Shown here one piece after another: positions 21,877 to 34,164 of a DNA stretch of 64,000 bases. How positions within the stretch are numbered: the stretch's first letter is position 1; every line of letters starts with the position of its first letter. The notes under the pieces were generated by a model. It ran no database searches. It saw only the letters and a list, made by a program, of their open reading frames with translations, and was not told the origin of the DNA. Location of the stretch: the NCBI GenBank assembly GCA_033026295.1, contig JAUPFM010000057.1:124001-188000 (forward strand), given 5' to 3'. The DNA is from Channa striata (lineage: Eukaryota > Chordata > Actinopteri > Anabantiformes > Channidae). A program made the translations under genes and the position numbers.

Positions 21877-23017
21877 ATGATGGATGAAGCTGAACTCTGT
21901 TTTCCACAGCTGCTCAACATGTCCTGCAAGAGACACATACGTCCTCAGTCTGAGTCGATGCTCATTTACATCCTGTTGTCCTTCGTCTCTCTGTTTACTG
22001 TGTTTCTTAACATGTTGGTCATCGTCTCCATCTCCCACTTCAGGCACAGATACATGTCTTATTGCTTTGATCATATGTTGCTGTATTGAAATTCAGTGTA
22101 ACCAGTTTAACTCAGTGAGAATTTTTTTGGGAAAAAAAACTACTTTTTGCATTAATGGTGTGACTGTTCATAACATTGTCACACTTATAATATTCTCTCT
22201 CTCCAGGCAGCTCCACACTCCCACCAACCTCATCATCCTCTCTCTGGCTGTCTCAGACTTCCTCGTTGGCCTTTTTGTGATGCCGTTTCAAATCCTTTTA
22301 ACTGAACCCTGCTGGATCCTTGGTGACATGATGTGTTGTCTGTTTTTTTTCCTAGGATTTGTTACTATGCCTTCTTCAGAAGTGAACATGGTTCTGATAT
22401 CAGTCGACCGTTATGTTGCCATCTGTGACCCTCTGCGTTACTCCACCAAAATCACTCAGAAAAGTGCTAAAATCTGTGTTCTCCTGTGTTGGGTTTCTTG
22501 TGTTTTCTACAGCTTTATGATTTTATATGATAACCTGAAACAACCAGGCAGGTATAACTCCTGTTATGGACAATGTGTCGTTAACATATCTGGAGCTGTT
22601 CAAATTATATTGGCCTTCATCCTCCCCATATCTACCATCGTCATCCTGTATCTGAGAGTGTTTGTAGTGGCTGTGTCTCAGGCTCGTGCCATGCGCTCCC
22701 ACATTACAGCTGTTAAACTGCAGAGTTCAGTGACTGTAACTGTGAAGAAATCCGAGCTGAAAGCAGCCAGGACTCTGGGGGTTGTTGTCGCCGTGTTTCT
22801 CATGTGTTTCTGCCCATATTATGTTACGTCTTTCTCTGGATATCATCTCATGATGGGTTCTTCAACTAACACTTTTTTAAATTCCCTGTTATTATTGAAT
22901 TCCTGTTTGAACCCTGTGATTTATGCCTTTTTTTACCCCTGGTTTAGAAAATCTGTTAAACTTATTGTTACACTGCAGATACTGCAGCCTCAGTCAAGTC
23001 AGGCCAATATACTGTAG
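21877..23017 (+). CDS. T5: trace amine-associated receptor (non-classical), intact
   Basis: CDS is join(21877-22043, 22207-23017), 325 aa, with a 163-nt GC-AG intron. The start MMDEAELCF matches T3. The N-terminal sequon is NMSC. QLHTPTN, SDFLVG (Asp2.50), VDRYVAICDPLRY, CYGQC and NPVIYAFFYPWF are all present. Residue 3.32 is Gly, 3.40 is Glu and 5.42 is Gln, so neither amine-anchoring Asp remains. Toggle 6.48 is Phe (MCFCPYY), a difference from T2 and T3. The C-terminus is QPQSSQANIL. The gene is convergent with T6, with 1.4 kb between stops. The 3' part from ICL3 onward and the following 1.2 kb are duplicated at T12 and T8, so T5 is the intact representative of that lineage. Confidence 0.92.
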
Positions 23018-23690
23018 AGAGAAACTGTGGAGGGACTTTCTGTGTAGGACAAAATGTGGTTTGATGTGTTGTTGTGTTAGCAAGAAGCCCTCATTCTTTT
23101 TAAAGAAGACTAATGGGTTTTCCTATAGTTCTGATTATGTTAAGAATATGTTATTTTATTTCTCTTGGTGTATTTTTATTAACAGCATAAAATAATTCAA
23201 ATTCACACTGCACTCACTGTGATGCACTATCCTCTTATTTTGGCAGATGTTTTTACTATATGTATATATATTCATATATAGATATATTTCCTGCTGTAAG
23301 AACCCTTAATAAAAGAAAACTTGCATTTTTGCAAAAATCAGATAAGTTTCCCAAATTCAAGAGTCGACACAGTCGGATTGAGTAAAAATTTTCTCCACAA
23401 TTGTGTCATCGTCACTGTTTTATTTTGCTGCCAGCAGAGCCCATCAGTTATATGGACTGTAGATGAATTCATTAAAGTTTACATACATCCTAAAACTAAT
23501 CAACGTAAAGAATTATCATATCTAACAGTGAGGAGGAGAGGTTCAACTAGTGAAGTGTTTTTGTTGGACTTCAGAAAACTTGAGGTCACATGCTTTAACA
23601 TGAGAATTTCAGCTGATACTAATAGACATGAATAAAATATTCTCTGTAGCCTGTGTCTGTAATCAGCACGTGAGGCCTGACCAGTGTATG

Positions 23691-23723
<33 letters not shown>

Positions 23724-24258
23724 ATATGTCCGATCAGGCGTAACATTAGGACCACCTGTGCAATTGAATGCATTCCAATTCAGTGGCTCTGCCATAAATT
23801 CTCCTTAAACAAACTTATCATTTCTCCGTTTTTAGGTTGAAACTGATTCTACTATGTGTTTATTATTGAGGTCAAAGTGGTTCTGGTGTCATAGCCTCGT
23901 TCTGTCGTAGACCTTGCATACTCCCTCTCACGGCATTACATAGTCTCCTGCCCGCCCTTTTCAATACGTTCATTACATTTATGAACGTCATTCTAAATTA
24001 ATTCTCACATGTCTGCCGTGTTTGCTGATTTAAAGTGCATGCCACTCACGTCCTCCTCCTTCTGGTGTATTAGCAGCAGAATAGAAAAAACAAATGTATA
24101 TCGCTGCTGATTTGAGGAAATTATTATCTACTTTAAACAATTCCCTTTAACCACAGACAGTAGTTACACTGTGGAAATGACGTCTGTTTTCATTAAGTTA
24201 CATAAACAATAAAATCATTCAATTCTACTTTAATATTGTCCATATTTACGTTGTAAAT
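22742..24258 (+). repeat. Segmental duplication: T5 3' half and flank (copy at 60151-61656)
   Basis: From GTGAAGAAATCCGAGCTG in ICL3 to TTTACGTTGTAAAT the sequence matches 60151-61656 with few substitutions and small deletions (for example CATTACATAGTCTCCTGCCC near 23934 is missing from the second copy). A more diverged and partly deleted copy lies at 39703-40766. A CA microsatellite at 23694-23720 is shared with the 60-kb copy. Confidence 0.85.
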
Positions 24259-24453
24259 AAAATGTGCAAAAAGCAAAGATCAAACTTGATGTGTTGAAAA
24301 CCTCATATGGCAGACACAAAGACACAGTTTGTGCGTGAATTCCCATCTACTAATTAGGACAGAATAACCAACTCCTCACATGTGGACAACATTAAACAAC
24401 ACAAAGAAAGAATATTACTAAGTTCACAGGAAATTTCCCTTCACAGTTTCTCT

Positions 24454-25673
24454 CTAAAGCACTTTGGTGTCACGAGAGTGACGCTGCAGTATCTGAAGTT
24501 TAACAATAAGTTTAACAGATTTTCTAAACCAGGGATAAAAAAAGGCATAAATCACAGGGTTTAGACAGGAGTTAGAGTACACTAGAAAAACAAGAAAGAC
24601 CTCGGATGTAGAACTGATCATTATGTCATAGCCTGAAAAGGAGACACAATAATATGGACAGTAACACAAAAAAAACACGGCGACAACAACCCCCAGAGTC
24701 CTGGCTGCTTTCAGCTCTGATTTCTTCACAGTTACAGTCACTGAACTCTGCAGTTTAACAGCTGTAATGTGGGAGCGCATGGCACGAGCCTGAGACACAG
24801 CCACTACAAACACTCTCAGATACAGGAAGACGATGGCAGAAATGGGGAGGATGAAGGCCAATACAAGGTCGACAGCTACCATGAAATTAATCACACATTC
24901 TCCATAGCAGGAGTTATACCTGCCTGGTTGTTCCAGGTTATCATGTAAAGTCAGGAAACTGTAGGAAACAGAGTAAGTCCAGCAGAGGAGGACACAGGCT
25001 TTTAATCTCGTTTGTGTGATTCTGGTGGAGTAACGCAAAGGGTCACAGATAGCAACATAACGGTCGACTGATATCAGAACCATGTTTATGACTGAGGCAG
25101 TGACAGTAATAAAAGGTACAACGTTACCTAAAACACACGCCAGGTCACCCAGGAACCAGCAGGGCTCTGTGTAAAGGATCTGAAATGGAATCCCAAAGAG
25201 GCCCACAAGGAAGTCTGAGACAGCCAGAGAGAGGAGGAGGAGGTTGGTGGGATTGTGAAGCTGCCTGCAGTGAGAGAAGATCATCACTGTGAATATAACA
25301 AACAGCATCAACAAAATCACCAGCATAAGTCGCTGTTTTACAAGAGCAGTTATACACTTAAAAGCAAAGAGTGTCTTGGTAATTGTGGTTATTGTAAACA
25401 GATTTAAACCAAAGTCTCATGAACCCATAGGATATAATGTTTAGAGGCCACTGATGAATCTTACTACAACAAAATACATGAAGACAAAAACATGTATCTG
25501 TGCCTGAAGTGGGAGATGGAGATGATGACAAGCAGGTTAAGAACCACAGTGATCAGAGACACAAAGGACAAGAAAATGTAAATTATGATAGTCTCAGAGT
25601 GAGGACGTTCATGTTTCCTGCAAGACGTGTTGATTTGTGGAAAGCAGAGTTTAACCTCCTGCAGGGTCTCCAT
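24454..25673 (-). CDS. T6: trace amine-associated receptor (Asp5.42 type), intact
   Basis: CDS is complement(join(24454-25264, 25504-25673)), 326 aa, with a 239-nt GC-AG intron. The start ATG at 25673 gives METLQEVKLCF. The N-terminus has NTSC. Exon 2 begins QLHNPTN (Asn for Thr), then SDFLVG, ISVDRYVAICDPL, CYGEC and NPVIYAFFYPWF. Residue 3.32 is Pro and 5.42 is Asp (AVDLVLAFILP), which suggests an amine ligand held by TM5. Toggle 6.48 is Tyr. The C-terminus LQRHSRDTKVL differs from the + group and is shared with T9 and T13. T13 is its nearest paralogue: 5' flanks match to about 26080 against 63460. The gene is tail to tail with T5. Confidence 0.92.
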
Positions 25674-27795
25674 CACCAGAAAGAGGAGGAGATGAGCAGC
25701 TGCTTTCTGGATAAAGTTTGTGTCATATAAGTCACATATCTTGCCCCTCCTCTTTCATTCCTTTCTTCTCTTTTTTTTAGTTTTTTGTTTTTGACAGATT
25801 TGTCCGTGCAGTTTGTCATACTCTTCATCTGCATCTTCAGTGCTCTTAATTCTTCCATGTTATATACTTCGAAGATATGTTACACTAAGCATAATTATTA
25901 CCGCACATAATTTCGGTGGTTAGAAAATGTGAAAACCTGCACAGCATCCAAAGGGAAACGTTTTAACATTGTTGCCATGTTTCTGCCTTTTACCTTGTTG
26001 CTGTCTATTGTGCTAAATGTTAATGTTACCATTTATTAAATATACTGATTCGAGATTGTGATTCTTTGTGCACTTACGTTTAAGTTTCCTACACATTCGT
26101 TTCCAGCCTTTCTGGAAACGAATAATGATCAGTGTTTACAATGATACAGATTGCACTCTAATAAAAACATATTTAAGAATATTATATATTCAATTTCTGA
26201 TAAAAGATCCCTTTAGATCGTTAGAACTTGTTTTTTGTCTTAAAACAACTGTCATGTGTCCATATTCAAGCACGGCCTTTAGGACGTTGCCTTTACAAGA
26301 CACTTCATGTGTAAGTGATGGGGCCAAAATCCACAGTCTTTCAACTGTGCATGTATTGAAAGATTTATCTGAAGATACAAAATGTCTTCAAAGGACACAG
26401 TTTACATGGTCTTTGAAGACATCTTGGCTTCACATGCAGGTGCGATTGTCCTAGGGTTTTACAATAAGTGTGATCTTGTCCTTTTACAGTCTCTTGTTTT
26501 GTATTGTCCATGCACATTTCTCTTGTTCACAGTTGCTCAATTTAACGTGTTTCTATTAACAACAATTGCATTTCACAGCTCACAAATGCATATGTGATAA
26601 CTAACAAATATAATCTCTGTTGATACAGTTCAGAAGTATTAAATGAAGTATTGCTTCTCCACAGTATCTTGTAAAGCCACAATCACAGTCGCTTTCAGTG
26701 TCTACTACACGAGCTTTCACTAGACACTCCATCAGTAATCTGATTACTGGTTAAAATCAGCCCGTTTTATATGTTATATAAAGCTATCGACAACATACAT
26801 GCACAAAATAACACACGGAACTCAATTTACAGATTTGCTAAACTAAATGAATCACTTCAGATACTAAAAACTACACAAAACAGAGGAATTCAGCCAAATA
26901 AACAATATTCCTTACTCTTTGTCTCACATAGAGTTTAACTAAACACGAATGGTCCAGAAGCCAAAGTAATAAAAATAAGGCCGCGATTCCTGTGTGTTAA
27001 GCCATGGAAGCTAGGGAATCTACACAGTAAACGGTAACTAACTTCATTCCATTTTACATTCTAAACCTCACTGGAGTTACGTCAGGAACGATGTAGAGAC
27101 CCTCTGGAGTGTTTTGTGGATTAACTGCTCAAACTACTAACCTGTTTCGGACAGGAATACGTAGAGACAGGAGACGTTAGTTGTGTCGGTCACGCAGGCT
27201 GTTCTCTGTCTAAGAAACACAGGCCTGGCGTTTCAACCAGCGCTCAATTTGGGGGGATACTCCACCTGATGGCGTAATAATTTCTTTCAACAAAAATGCT
27301 CAAAGTAAAAACTTAACTCAACAATTGTGACAACTTATTGGTAGGTGTCACACTAATGCAGTGTAAGCCAATGCTAGGCCCGTTAGTAACATAAGCTAAT
27401 GCTAGCCCTGTTAGCAACGTAAGGTAACACTAGGCCCGACACTGAACAAAGCCCGAAAGGCCTCAGTTCATAACTTTAGTGTAACTTCACAGCACAAGCT
27501 AAAACAATAAAGGTGGTTTTGTTACTTACTCAGTGCTCAGTTGACCGTTCTGTCCTGTAGTTTCTAGTTTCTTTGTGGGATCCTGAAGTAAGTGTCGAGC
27601 ACTCCTCCGTCCATGTGCGGCCTGAAACCGTGATTATCCGTAACATATTGTTCTCCCTCAGCAGTAGAATCTGCAGCTTCATTCAAGAAAAACTGGCAGC
27701 GGTGAAAGTCTTTTCAGCACAGAGATTCCAGTTCTGGTCCATCGGCGCACAGACCATCAGCTGTCCCTGCACGCAGCCGCTTCTTCCCGCCGTCC
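25674..27795. other. T6 5' flank and gene-free stretch
   Basis: The first 400 nt duplicate the T13 5' flank (63059-63460). A minus-strand AAAGAGGAGGGGCAAGATAT then GTGACTTATATGAC lies just upstream of exon 1 and is shared with T13. From 26100 to 27795 no gene is recognised. Near 27362-27440 AATGCTAGGCCCGTTAGTAA then CATAAGCTAATGCTAG is a small degenerate tandem repeat. Confidence 0.45.
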
Positions 27796-29455
27796 TCCCT
27801 TTCAACTTTATTTATATAGCGCCAATTTACAACAAGGTCATCTCAAGGAACTTTACATAATGAAGTCAAGACTATGCAAACATGTAGAGCAAACCCAACA
27901 AATCCCCCTTGAGCAAGCCATAGGCAACAGCGGAGAGGAAAAACTCCCTTTAACGGAAGAAACCTTGACCTGTTGGGCTGATTGGAAAGTTGAGAGAGAA
28001 AAGAACAGAGCAACAAAGGCAATAACAAAACATTGAGCAGGTTAGTAGGACCAGCAGCTGCGCACTGGAGGACACACAGCGCCAAATCCGGGGACACCTG
28101 AAGACAGGGACAGAGAGGGAGAAAGACGACTACGGGACAAAGAAGATACAGAGTTATTGTCATACAGTGGTGACATTATAGATGTGGGGTGAGAGGAGAG
28201 GATGAAGAGAAGAGGAAGTGGCACAGTGCAGAGTCCCCCAGCAGTCTAAGCCTATAGCAGCATGACTATAACCAACTATAAGCTTTATCAAAAAGGAAGG
28301 TTTTGAGCCTAGTCTTAAAAATAGAGAGGGTGTCTGCTTCCTGAATCTGGACTGGTTCCACAGGAGAGGAGCTTGATAGCTAAAGGCTCTGCCTCCCATT
28401 CTATTTTTGGAAATTCTGGGAACCACAAGTAGGCCTGCATTTTGGGACTGAAGTGGTCTAGTAAGATGATATGGTACTAGGAGATCTTTTAAATATGATG
28501 GAGCTTGACCGTTTAGAGGTAAGAAGAAGGGTTTTAAATTCTATTCTACATTTAATTGGAAGCCAATGGAGAGAAGCTAATGAAGGTGAAATATGATCTC
28601 TCTTACCAATCCCAGTCAGTAATCTTGCTGCAGCATTTTTGATTAATTGGAGGATTTTTAGAGAGTTACTGGGGCAGCCTGAAAGTAGAGAAGTAGTCCA
28701 ATCTAGAAGGAACAAATGCATGGACCAGTTTTTTCAGCATCGCTTTTAGACAGGATGCTCTTAATTTTGGCATTGTTTCTTAGGTGGAAGAAGGCTGTTC
28801 TAGAGATTTGTTTTATGTGTGAGGAAAATGACAAATCCTGGTCAAAAATGACTCAGAGATTCCTTGCAGTACTACTGGGGGCAAGAGTTATGTCATCTAA
28901 AGTAGCGATATGGTTAGAAAACGTGTTTCTTAGACTTTTAGGCCCAAATACACTAACTTAAGTTTTATCTGAGTTTAGAAGAAGGAAATTATATGTCATC
29001 CAGTCCCTTATGTCTTTTAGACATGCTTGTAGTTGGATTAATTGATTAGTTTCATCTGGTTTCATAGATAGATATAACTGCGTGTCATGAGCGTAGCAGT
29101 GAAAATTTAGTGTTTTCTAATAATGTTTCCAAGGGGAGTCATGTATAGAGTAAAGAGTATTGGTCCTAACACAGAGCCTTGTGGAACTAATTTTTGTGTG
29201 CGTGGTAGATTCATCATTAACATGATCAAATTGGAATCTATCTGATAGATCAGATTTAAACCAACTTAGTGCAGTTTCTTTAATCCAAATTACATGTTCT
29301 AATGTTCTCTCATGTGGGGTTCTAATCTCTGTAATAATATTCTGTGATCAATGGTGTCAAATGCAGCACTAAGATCTAGCAGAACTGGTATAGAGACAAG
29401 TCCATTATCTGAAGCCAGAAGAAGATTGTTGGTCAAAATCAGTGCGGTTTCTGTG

Positions 29456-29935
29456 CTATGCTACTCTAAATCCTGACTGAAATTCTTCAAACAAGTCGTT
29501 TCTGTGCAGGTGGTCACATAATTGCTTTGCAACTACTTTTTCAAGTATTTTAGAAATAAAGGGGAGATTGGATATTGGTCTGTAATTGGCTAAGACACCT
29601 GGATCCAGACTAGGTTTTTTAAGTAGAGGTTTGATTACAGCTACCTTATAAGCCTTTGGTACATATCCTGTTTGTAAAGATAGATTAATGATATCTAATA
29701 CGAACGTGTCTAATAAGGGTAAAGCATCTTTGAGCAGTCTAACTGGAATAGGGTCCAGCAGACATGTTGTTGGTTTAGATGCCATAATAGTTGAAGTTAA
29801 CTCAGCAAGGTCTATGGGCACAAAGCAGTCTAAAAGGGACTGAGGACTTACTGATGATTCTAGTGTTGTATTTGTGGGGAGGGTCTGGTGAATTTTATTT
29901 CTAATAGCTACGATTTTGTTTGTGAAGAAGGTCAT
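29456..29935 (-). pseudogene. L2 LINE reverse-transcriptase N-terminal fragment
   Basis: It is 159 codons and open, with LLDPIPVRLLKDALPLL, KPLLKKPSLDPGVLANYRPI and NLPFISKILEKVVAKQL, the fingers region of a LINE RT. The frame breaks after EFQSGFRVA, before the GxPQG and FADD blocks. Confidence 0.8.
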
Positions 29936-30477
29936 GAAGTCATTGCTACATAGCGTTGAGGGAATACTAGTCTCAACTGAACTATGGCTCTTAGTCAGCC
30001 TGGCTACAGTGCTGAAAAGAAACCATGGGTTGTTCTTGTTTTCCTCTATTAGTGATGAATAATAAGGTGTTCTGGCTAATTTGTATAAGTATAAACTCTT
30101 TTTCCAGGCTAAGCGTGATTCTTGTGAATGAGTGGAATGCCACTTCCTTTCTAGTCTTCGTGACGCCTGCTTTAATTGCGGGTTTGCGAGCTATACCATG
30201 GAGATCGCCTGTTCAGAATAACTGCCTACTTTTTTAGAGGGGCAACACTATCAAGTGTAGAACGTAAAGATGCTGCATAATTATCAGTCAGGCAATCAAC
30301 TTGTACAGGAGTACAGTTAATGAGGCTACTCTCAGTTATATCGATACATGTTGAAGTAAGTCAAGGAAATGAAGGGATCATTTCCTTAAATTTGTTCAGT
30401 GTTTTCAGATAAACACCTACTGAAGCAAAATTTTTTTCTAACTGCTGTGTAGTCCATTAAATTAAATTCAAATGTTA

Positions 30478-31189
30478 TTAGAAAATGGTCAGAGAGAACA
30501 GGATTACTAGGAAATACGTAAAGACAAGGTTTAGGGTGTGACTAAAACAATGAGTGGGTTCATTTACATTTTGAGAGACACTAATTGAATCTAATAATGA
30601 AGTAAATGCCATGTTGAGGGAGTTAGTGTCAGCATCTACATGAATGTTAAAATCGCCCACTATGATGATTTTATCTGCACTAAGCACTAAATCAGCGAGA
30701 AAATCTGAGAATTCACTCAAACATTCAGAATAAGGGACTGGAGGACGGTACACAATAACAAATAGAAGTGGATTTTGAGTTTTCCAGGTTCAGAGTAAGA
30801 CTCTCAAATGAGTTCTAACTATGTTTAGGTCGAGGGTTTATCGGTAAGCTTGAGTGATAGATTTCTGCTACATCTCCACCTCGGCCTGAGTTTCTAGGAA
30901 CATGATAGTTAATATGACTTGGGGGGGTTGACTCGTTTAAACTAACATATTCTTTCTGCCGTAACCAGGTTTCAGTGAGACAAAATAAATCGAATTGATG
31001 ATCGCTTATCAAGTCATTTACTAACAGAGATTTAGATGAGAGAGATCTGATATTTAATAATCCACATTTAATTGTTTTAGTTTTTTGTTCAGTAAGAGGA
31101 GCAGTCCTGATTTTTATTAAGTTATTATGATTAACTCCTCTTGTGATCATTTTTAGTTTGTAAAATTTAGTTGATCGGGGAACAGACAC
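30478..31189 (-). pseudogene. L2 LINE apurinic-type endonuclease remnant
   Basis: Segment 31189-30815 contains KCGLLNIRSLSSKS (Asn of the first APE motif) and LFCLTETWL (catalytic Glu). Segment 30753-30478 continues with MYRPPVPYSECLSEFSDFLA, then IIIVGDFNIHVD (GDFN motif) and ends before the SDH motif. A frameshift near 30800 separates them. Confidence 0.75.
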
Positions 31190-31261
31190 AGTCTCTATAG
31201 GAATGTGGGAGTTGTGGGGGGTGACGGCGGTAAGGATACTGCAGAGAGGCGTGTAGGACTG

Positions 31262-32097
31262 TCAATTTTTTGGTTGTCTAATAAAATCAGCCATATTTTT
31301 TGATAAGACAGAGGCACCATCAAAAGTAGGATGGATGCCGTCTCTCCTAATTAGCCTAGGTTTTCCCCAAAAACTCTTCCAATTGTCTATATAGCCCACA
31401 TCGTTTGCTGGACACCACCTAGACAGCCAGCGGTTGAATGACGACATGCGGCTATACATGTCGTCACTGATCAGATTTGGCAGGGGTCCAGAGAAAACTA
31501 CGGAGTCCGACATTGTCTTTGCAAAGTTACACACTGATTCAATATTCGTTTTAGTGACCTCCGATTTGCGTAATCGGGCGTATTTGTTCCAGCATGAATA
31601 ATAATCTTACTTTATCTACGTTTATCCTTAGACAGGAGTTTCAACTAGGATTCGATGTCGCCCGCTCTGGCCCCAGGGTAACATTGGACTATGGCCGCTG
31701 GAGTCTCAAACTTCATGTTTCTGACCATGGAGTTGCCAATTACCAGAGTTTGTTCCTCAGCGGGTGTGTCGCTGAGTGGGGAAAATCGATTGGAAACGTG
31801 AACCGGCTGGTGGTGAACCTCGGGCGTCTGATTAGCATTAGATCGCTTACGAACCGTCACCCAGCCGGCCTGGCTTCCCGGCTGCTCGGGTACTGCTGGG
31901 GAACAGCTAACAGTGGCTAAGCTAACAGTGGCTATGCTAACAGTGGCTATGCTAACAGTGGCTATGCTTGGTTGGTCCAGATGCCGGGGCCTGACTAGCT
32001 GGATTGTTTTCCATGGTGCAGAGCCGTGCTTCCAATTCAGAGAGCCTCGCCTCCAAAGCTGCAAGAACCCTACACTTATTACAAGTACCATTATCAC
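31262..32097 (-). pseudogene. L2 LINE ORF1 remnant with esterase-like domain
   Basis: Two open segments in different frames, 32097-31645 and 31534-31262. The first has a short repeated VSIATVSIATVSIATVS tract, then a Pro/Ser-rich stretch and VIGNSMVRNMKFETPAA, the Ser-containing block I of SGNH esterases. The second ends with SKNMADFIRQPKN, after RRDGIHPTFDGAS, which would supply the catalytic Asp and His. Such esterases occur in ORF1 of L2/CR1-like LINEs. The frame break and internal stop make it inactive. Confidence 0.65.
31913..31975 (+). repeat. 15-nt tandem repeat (GCTAACAGTGGCTAW), four units
   Basis: GCTAACAGTGGCTAA is followed by three GCTAACAGTGGCTAT units in direct succession. Because 15 is a multiple of three, the repeat adds a periodic SIATV to the minus-strand L2 ORF1. 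Confidence 0.85.
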
Positions 32098-32134
32098 TAA
32101 AGGAGGCAGAAAAAACTAAACATCTCTTTCCCCC

Positions 32135-32507
32135 TCTCTCTCTCCCTGTCTTCAGGTGTCCCCGGATTTGGCGCTGTGTGTCCTCCTGTGTGCAGCTACT
32201 GGTCCTATTAACCTGCTCAATGTTTTGTTGTTGCTTTTGTTGCTCTGTTCTTTTCTCTCTCCACTTTCCACTCGGCCCAACCGGTCAAGGCAGATGGCCG
32301 TCCACCCTGAGCCTGGTTCTGCTGGAGGTTTCTTCCGTTAAAGGGAGTTTTTCCTCTCCACTGTTGCCTATGGCTTGCTCAAGGGGGATTTGTTGGGTTT
32401 TCTCTACATGTTTGTATAGTCTTGACTTTATTATGTAAAGTGCCCTGAGATGACCTTGTTGTAAATTGGCGCTATATAAATAAAGTTGAATTGAATTGAA
32501 TTGAACA
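32135..32507 (+). mobile_element. L2-type LINE 3' end, + orientation
   Basis: CTTCAGGTGTCCCCGGATTT through AAAGGGAGTTTTTCCTCTCC and AATTGGCGCTATATAAATAA to four TTGAA repeats. It is the reverse complement of the 3' UTR at 27800-28125 and abuts the 5' end of the minus-strand LINE, so two L2 tails point outward from one block. The pentamer TTGAA tail marks a LINE 3' terminus. Confidence 0.75.
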
Positions 32508-33514
32508 GTGAGCAAGTCAGAGGAGAGACAGAAGGAGACGGAGAAGCCATTGCTAGGTGCTAGGTTAACGAAGCTACATCGATTAAGTTTAGTTAGCGTT
32601 AGCTAGTTTGCTTAATTATTTCAGGAGAGCAGGTGTTTGTGAAAACAAATCTTATGCCCCAAGTGATAGTTTATATACAGAGAAATCACTAATTTAGAAA
32701 ACGAGAGCTAAGATTAACCAGTGAACAATCCTTCGGCAGAGACCCGAAACAGTGTGAAGAAACAGGAAGTGACACAATATGCTCACCGCAGCTGGTGGTT
32801 GTGTCCTGCCTTCAGCCTGCTCTCACCAGGTGCCACCACCCCCTGGCTCCTTGTGGTTGCCTTTTGGCTTCGGCAGCCTCTTCCTCCTCCATACGGCGTA
32901 ACCCGTCTGCGCTCTGCTCCGGCTCCTACACGTAACCACAAATATCAGACTGTGTAACACACTGTAGAATTCGCTGTCTTCTAAATAATCTATTGCAGGA
33001 CCTTCAGCCACTGAAAATATTAGAGTTGTATGTATCTGTGAGGATAAAATATGGCAGAGGGACCGGTGGAGTTGCGGCAGGTTGGATCCGCCTCCCTCTC
33101 CGCCTGACTGTTCCTGGGGGAAGGTACAGCGAAAATAAGGAAAACAGGAGTAGCAGTCTGTGAGCCGACGGCAATCCACCAGGGCAGCTGAGAATGAGTG
33201 TTTTACATCATCTTCAACTGCCCTGGCGGATAGATGGAGAGGAATAAATTGCAATTTCTCTGTATAGAAATTATGGAGGAAAATGAGTGTCTCTTTATTC
33301 TTAAGTACCCGCTGACTGGTTTTTGGTCCACCCCCACTGAAAATTGCTGGCGTGTTCCTTTAATCATTTGACTGTCAGGGGACTCAACCAGACAGTCCTA
33401 ACACACCCTCACTACATCTTTAGGTTTACCAGATTTGCCCAGGATTCCCCTCCAATCTTTAGCTTTATACTGTGATCTCCACTGATCTCTAATAGATTAT
33501 GTTGTTCTAAATGT
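32508..33514. other. Gene-free stretch, nothing named
   Basis: GC-richer blocks (32800-32940 and 33060-33240) have open frames but no protein family resemblance. Probably repeat-derived; I cannot name a family. Confidence 0.35.
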
Positions 33515-33882
33515 AAACTACGAGTCAAAAGTTTGGACACAACTTTTCATTAATGGTTTTATTTTATTTTCATTTACATTGTAGATTCTCAGTGAAGGCA
33601 TCAAAACTATGAATGAACATTATGTAGTGAAGAAATAAATGTGAATTAACTCAAAATATGTTTTATATTTTCGATTCTTCCAAGTATTTGCCCTTTGCTC
33701 TGATTCCTGATTCGCACACTCTTGGCATTCTCCTGATGAGCTTTTATGAGGTTGTCACCTGACACGGTTTTCACCTCACAGCTGTGCCTTGTTCTTTTGT
33801 GGAATTTCTTGCCTTAATGGGGTTGGCAAAAAAAGAAAAAATCAATAGAGAGACGAGGCGTGTTCAAAAATTTTACTGGGCA
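33515..33882. mobile_element. Tc1/mariner deletion derivative (MITE-like)
   Basis: The left end is AGTCAAAAGTTTGGACACAA and the right end is GTGTTCAAAAATTTTACTGG, imperfect inverted complements about 365 nt apart. The inside includes AATGGTTTTATTTTATTTTC and CATCAAAACTATGAATGAAC, sub-terminal sequence of a common fish Tc1 family. Most of the transposase is deleted. Confidence 0.65.
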
Positions 33883-34164
33883 AGTACGTTTTAAATTGAA
33901 TTAGCACCTTCTCTTGTATGTATGTATTAATGCATTGGAAGCAGCTTTATTCACATTTCTTTCTAAATTAACATACATTTGATTTTTTATATTGTTTGTA
34001 GGTGTGACGCAGCTCAAACAACTGCATATACAATACAATATGCAAACACCGGTTTTCGTCTCTATTACTCCTGTTTCATCTTGAAATATCACAAAAGGAA
34101 TTCCACCTTTTACCTCACTAGTGGAGTTACTCAGAGCATGAAAATAAACTTTAATATGTGATTA

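Larger units (their letters stand above)
27800..32110 (-). mobile_element. L2-type LINE, nearly full length but decayed, - orientation
   Basis: The order on the minus strand from right to left is ORF1 (32097-31262), endonuclease (31189-30478), RT (29935 to about 28900), RT C-terminus (28721-28458) and 3' UTR (to 27800, CAACTTTATTTATATAGCGC on +). ORF1 shows an SGNH-esterase-like start, VIGNSMVRN, and a downstream DGIHPTFDGAS block, which is typical of L2/CR1-group ORF1. The endonuclease has LLNIRSL, CLTETWL and VGDFNIH. The RT has NYRPISNLPFISKILEKVV. In-frame stops and frameshifts interrupt every part. No TSD was identified. Confidence 0.85.

Noticed and set aside
21884..23017. A single 377-aa open frame covering exon 1, intron and exon 2 of T5
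   Set aside because: The exon 1 part is in the wrong frame (reads KLNSVFHSCST). The frame becomes TAAR only from exon 2. The spliced two-exon model gives the family N-terminus.
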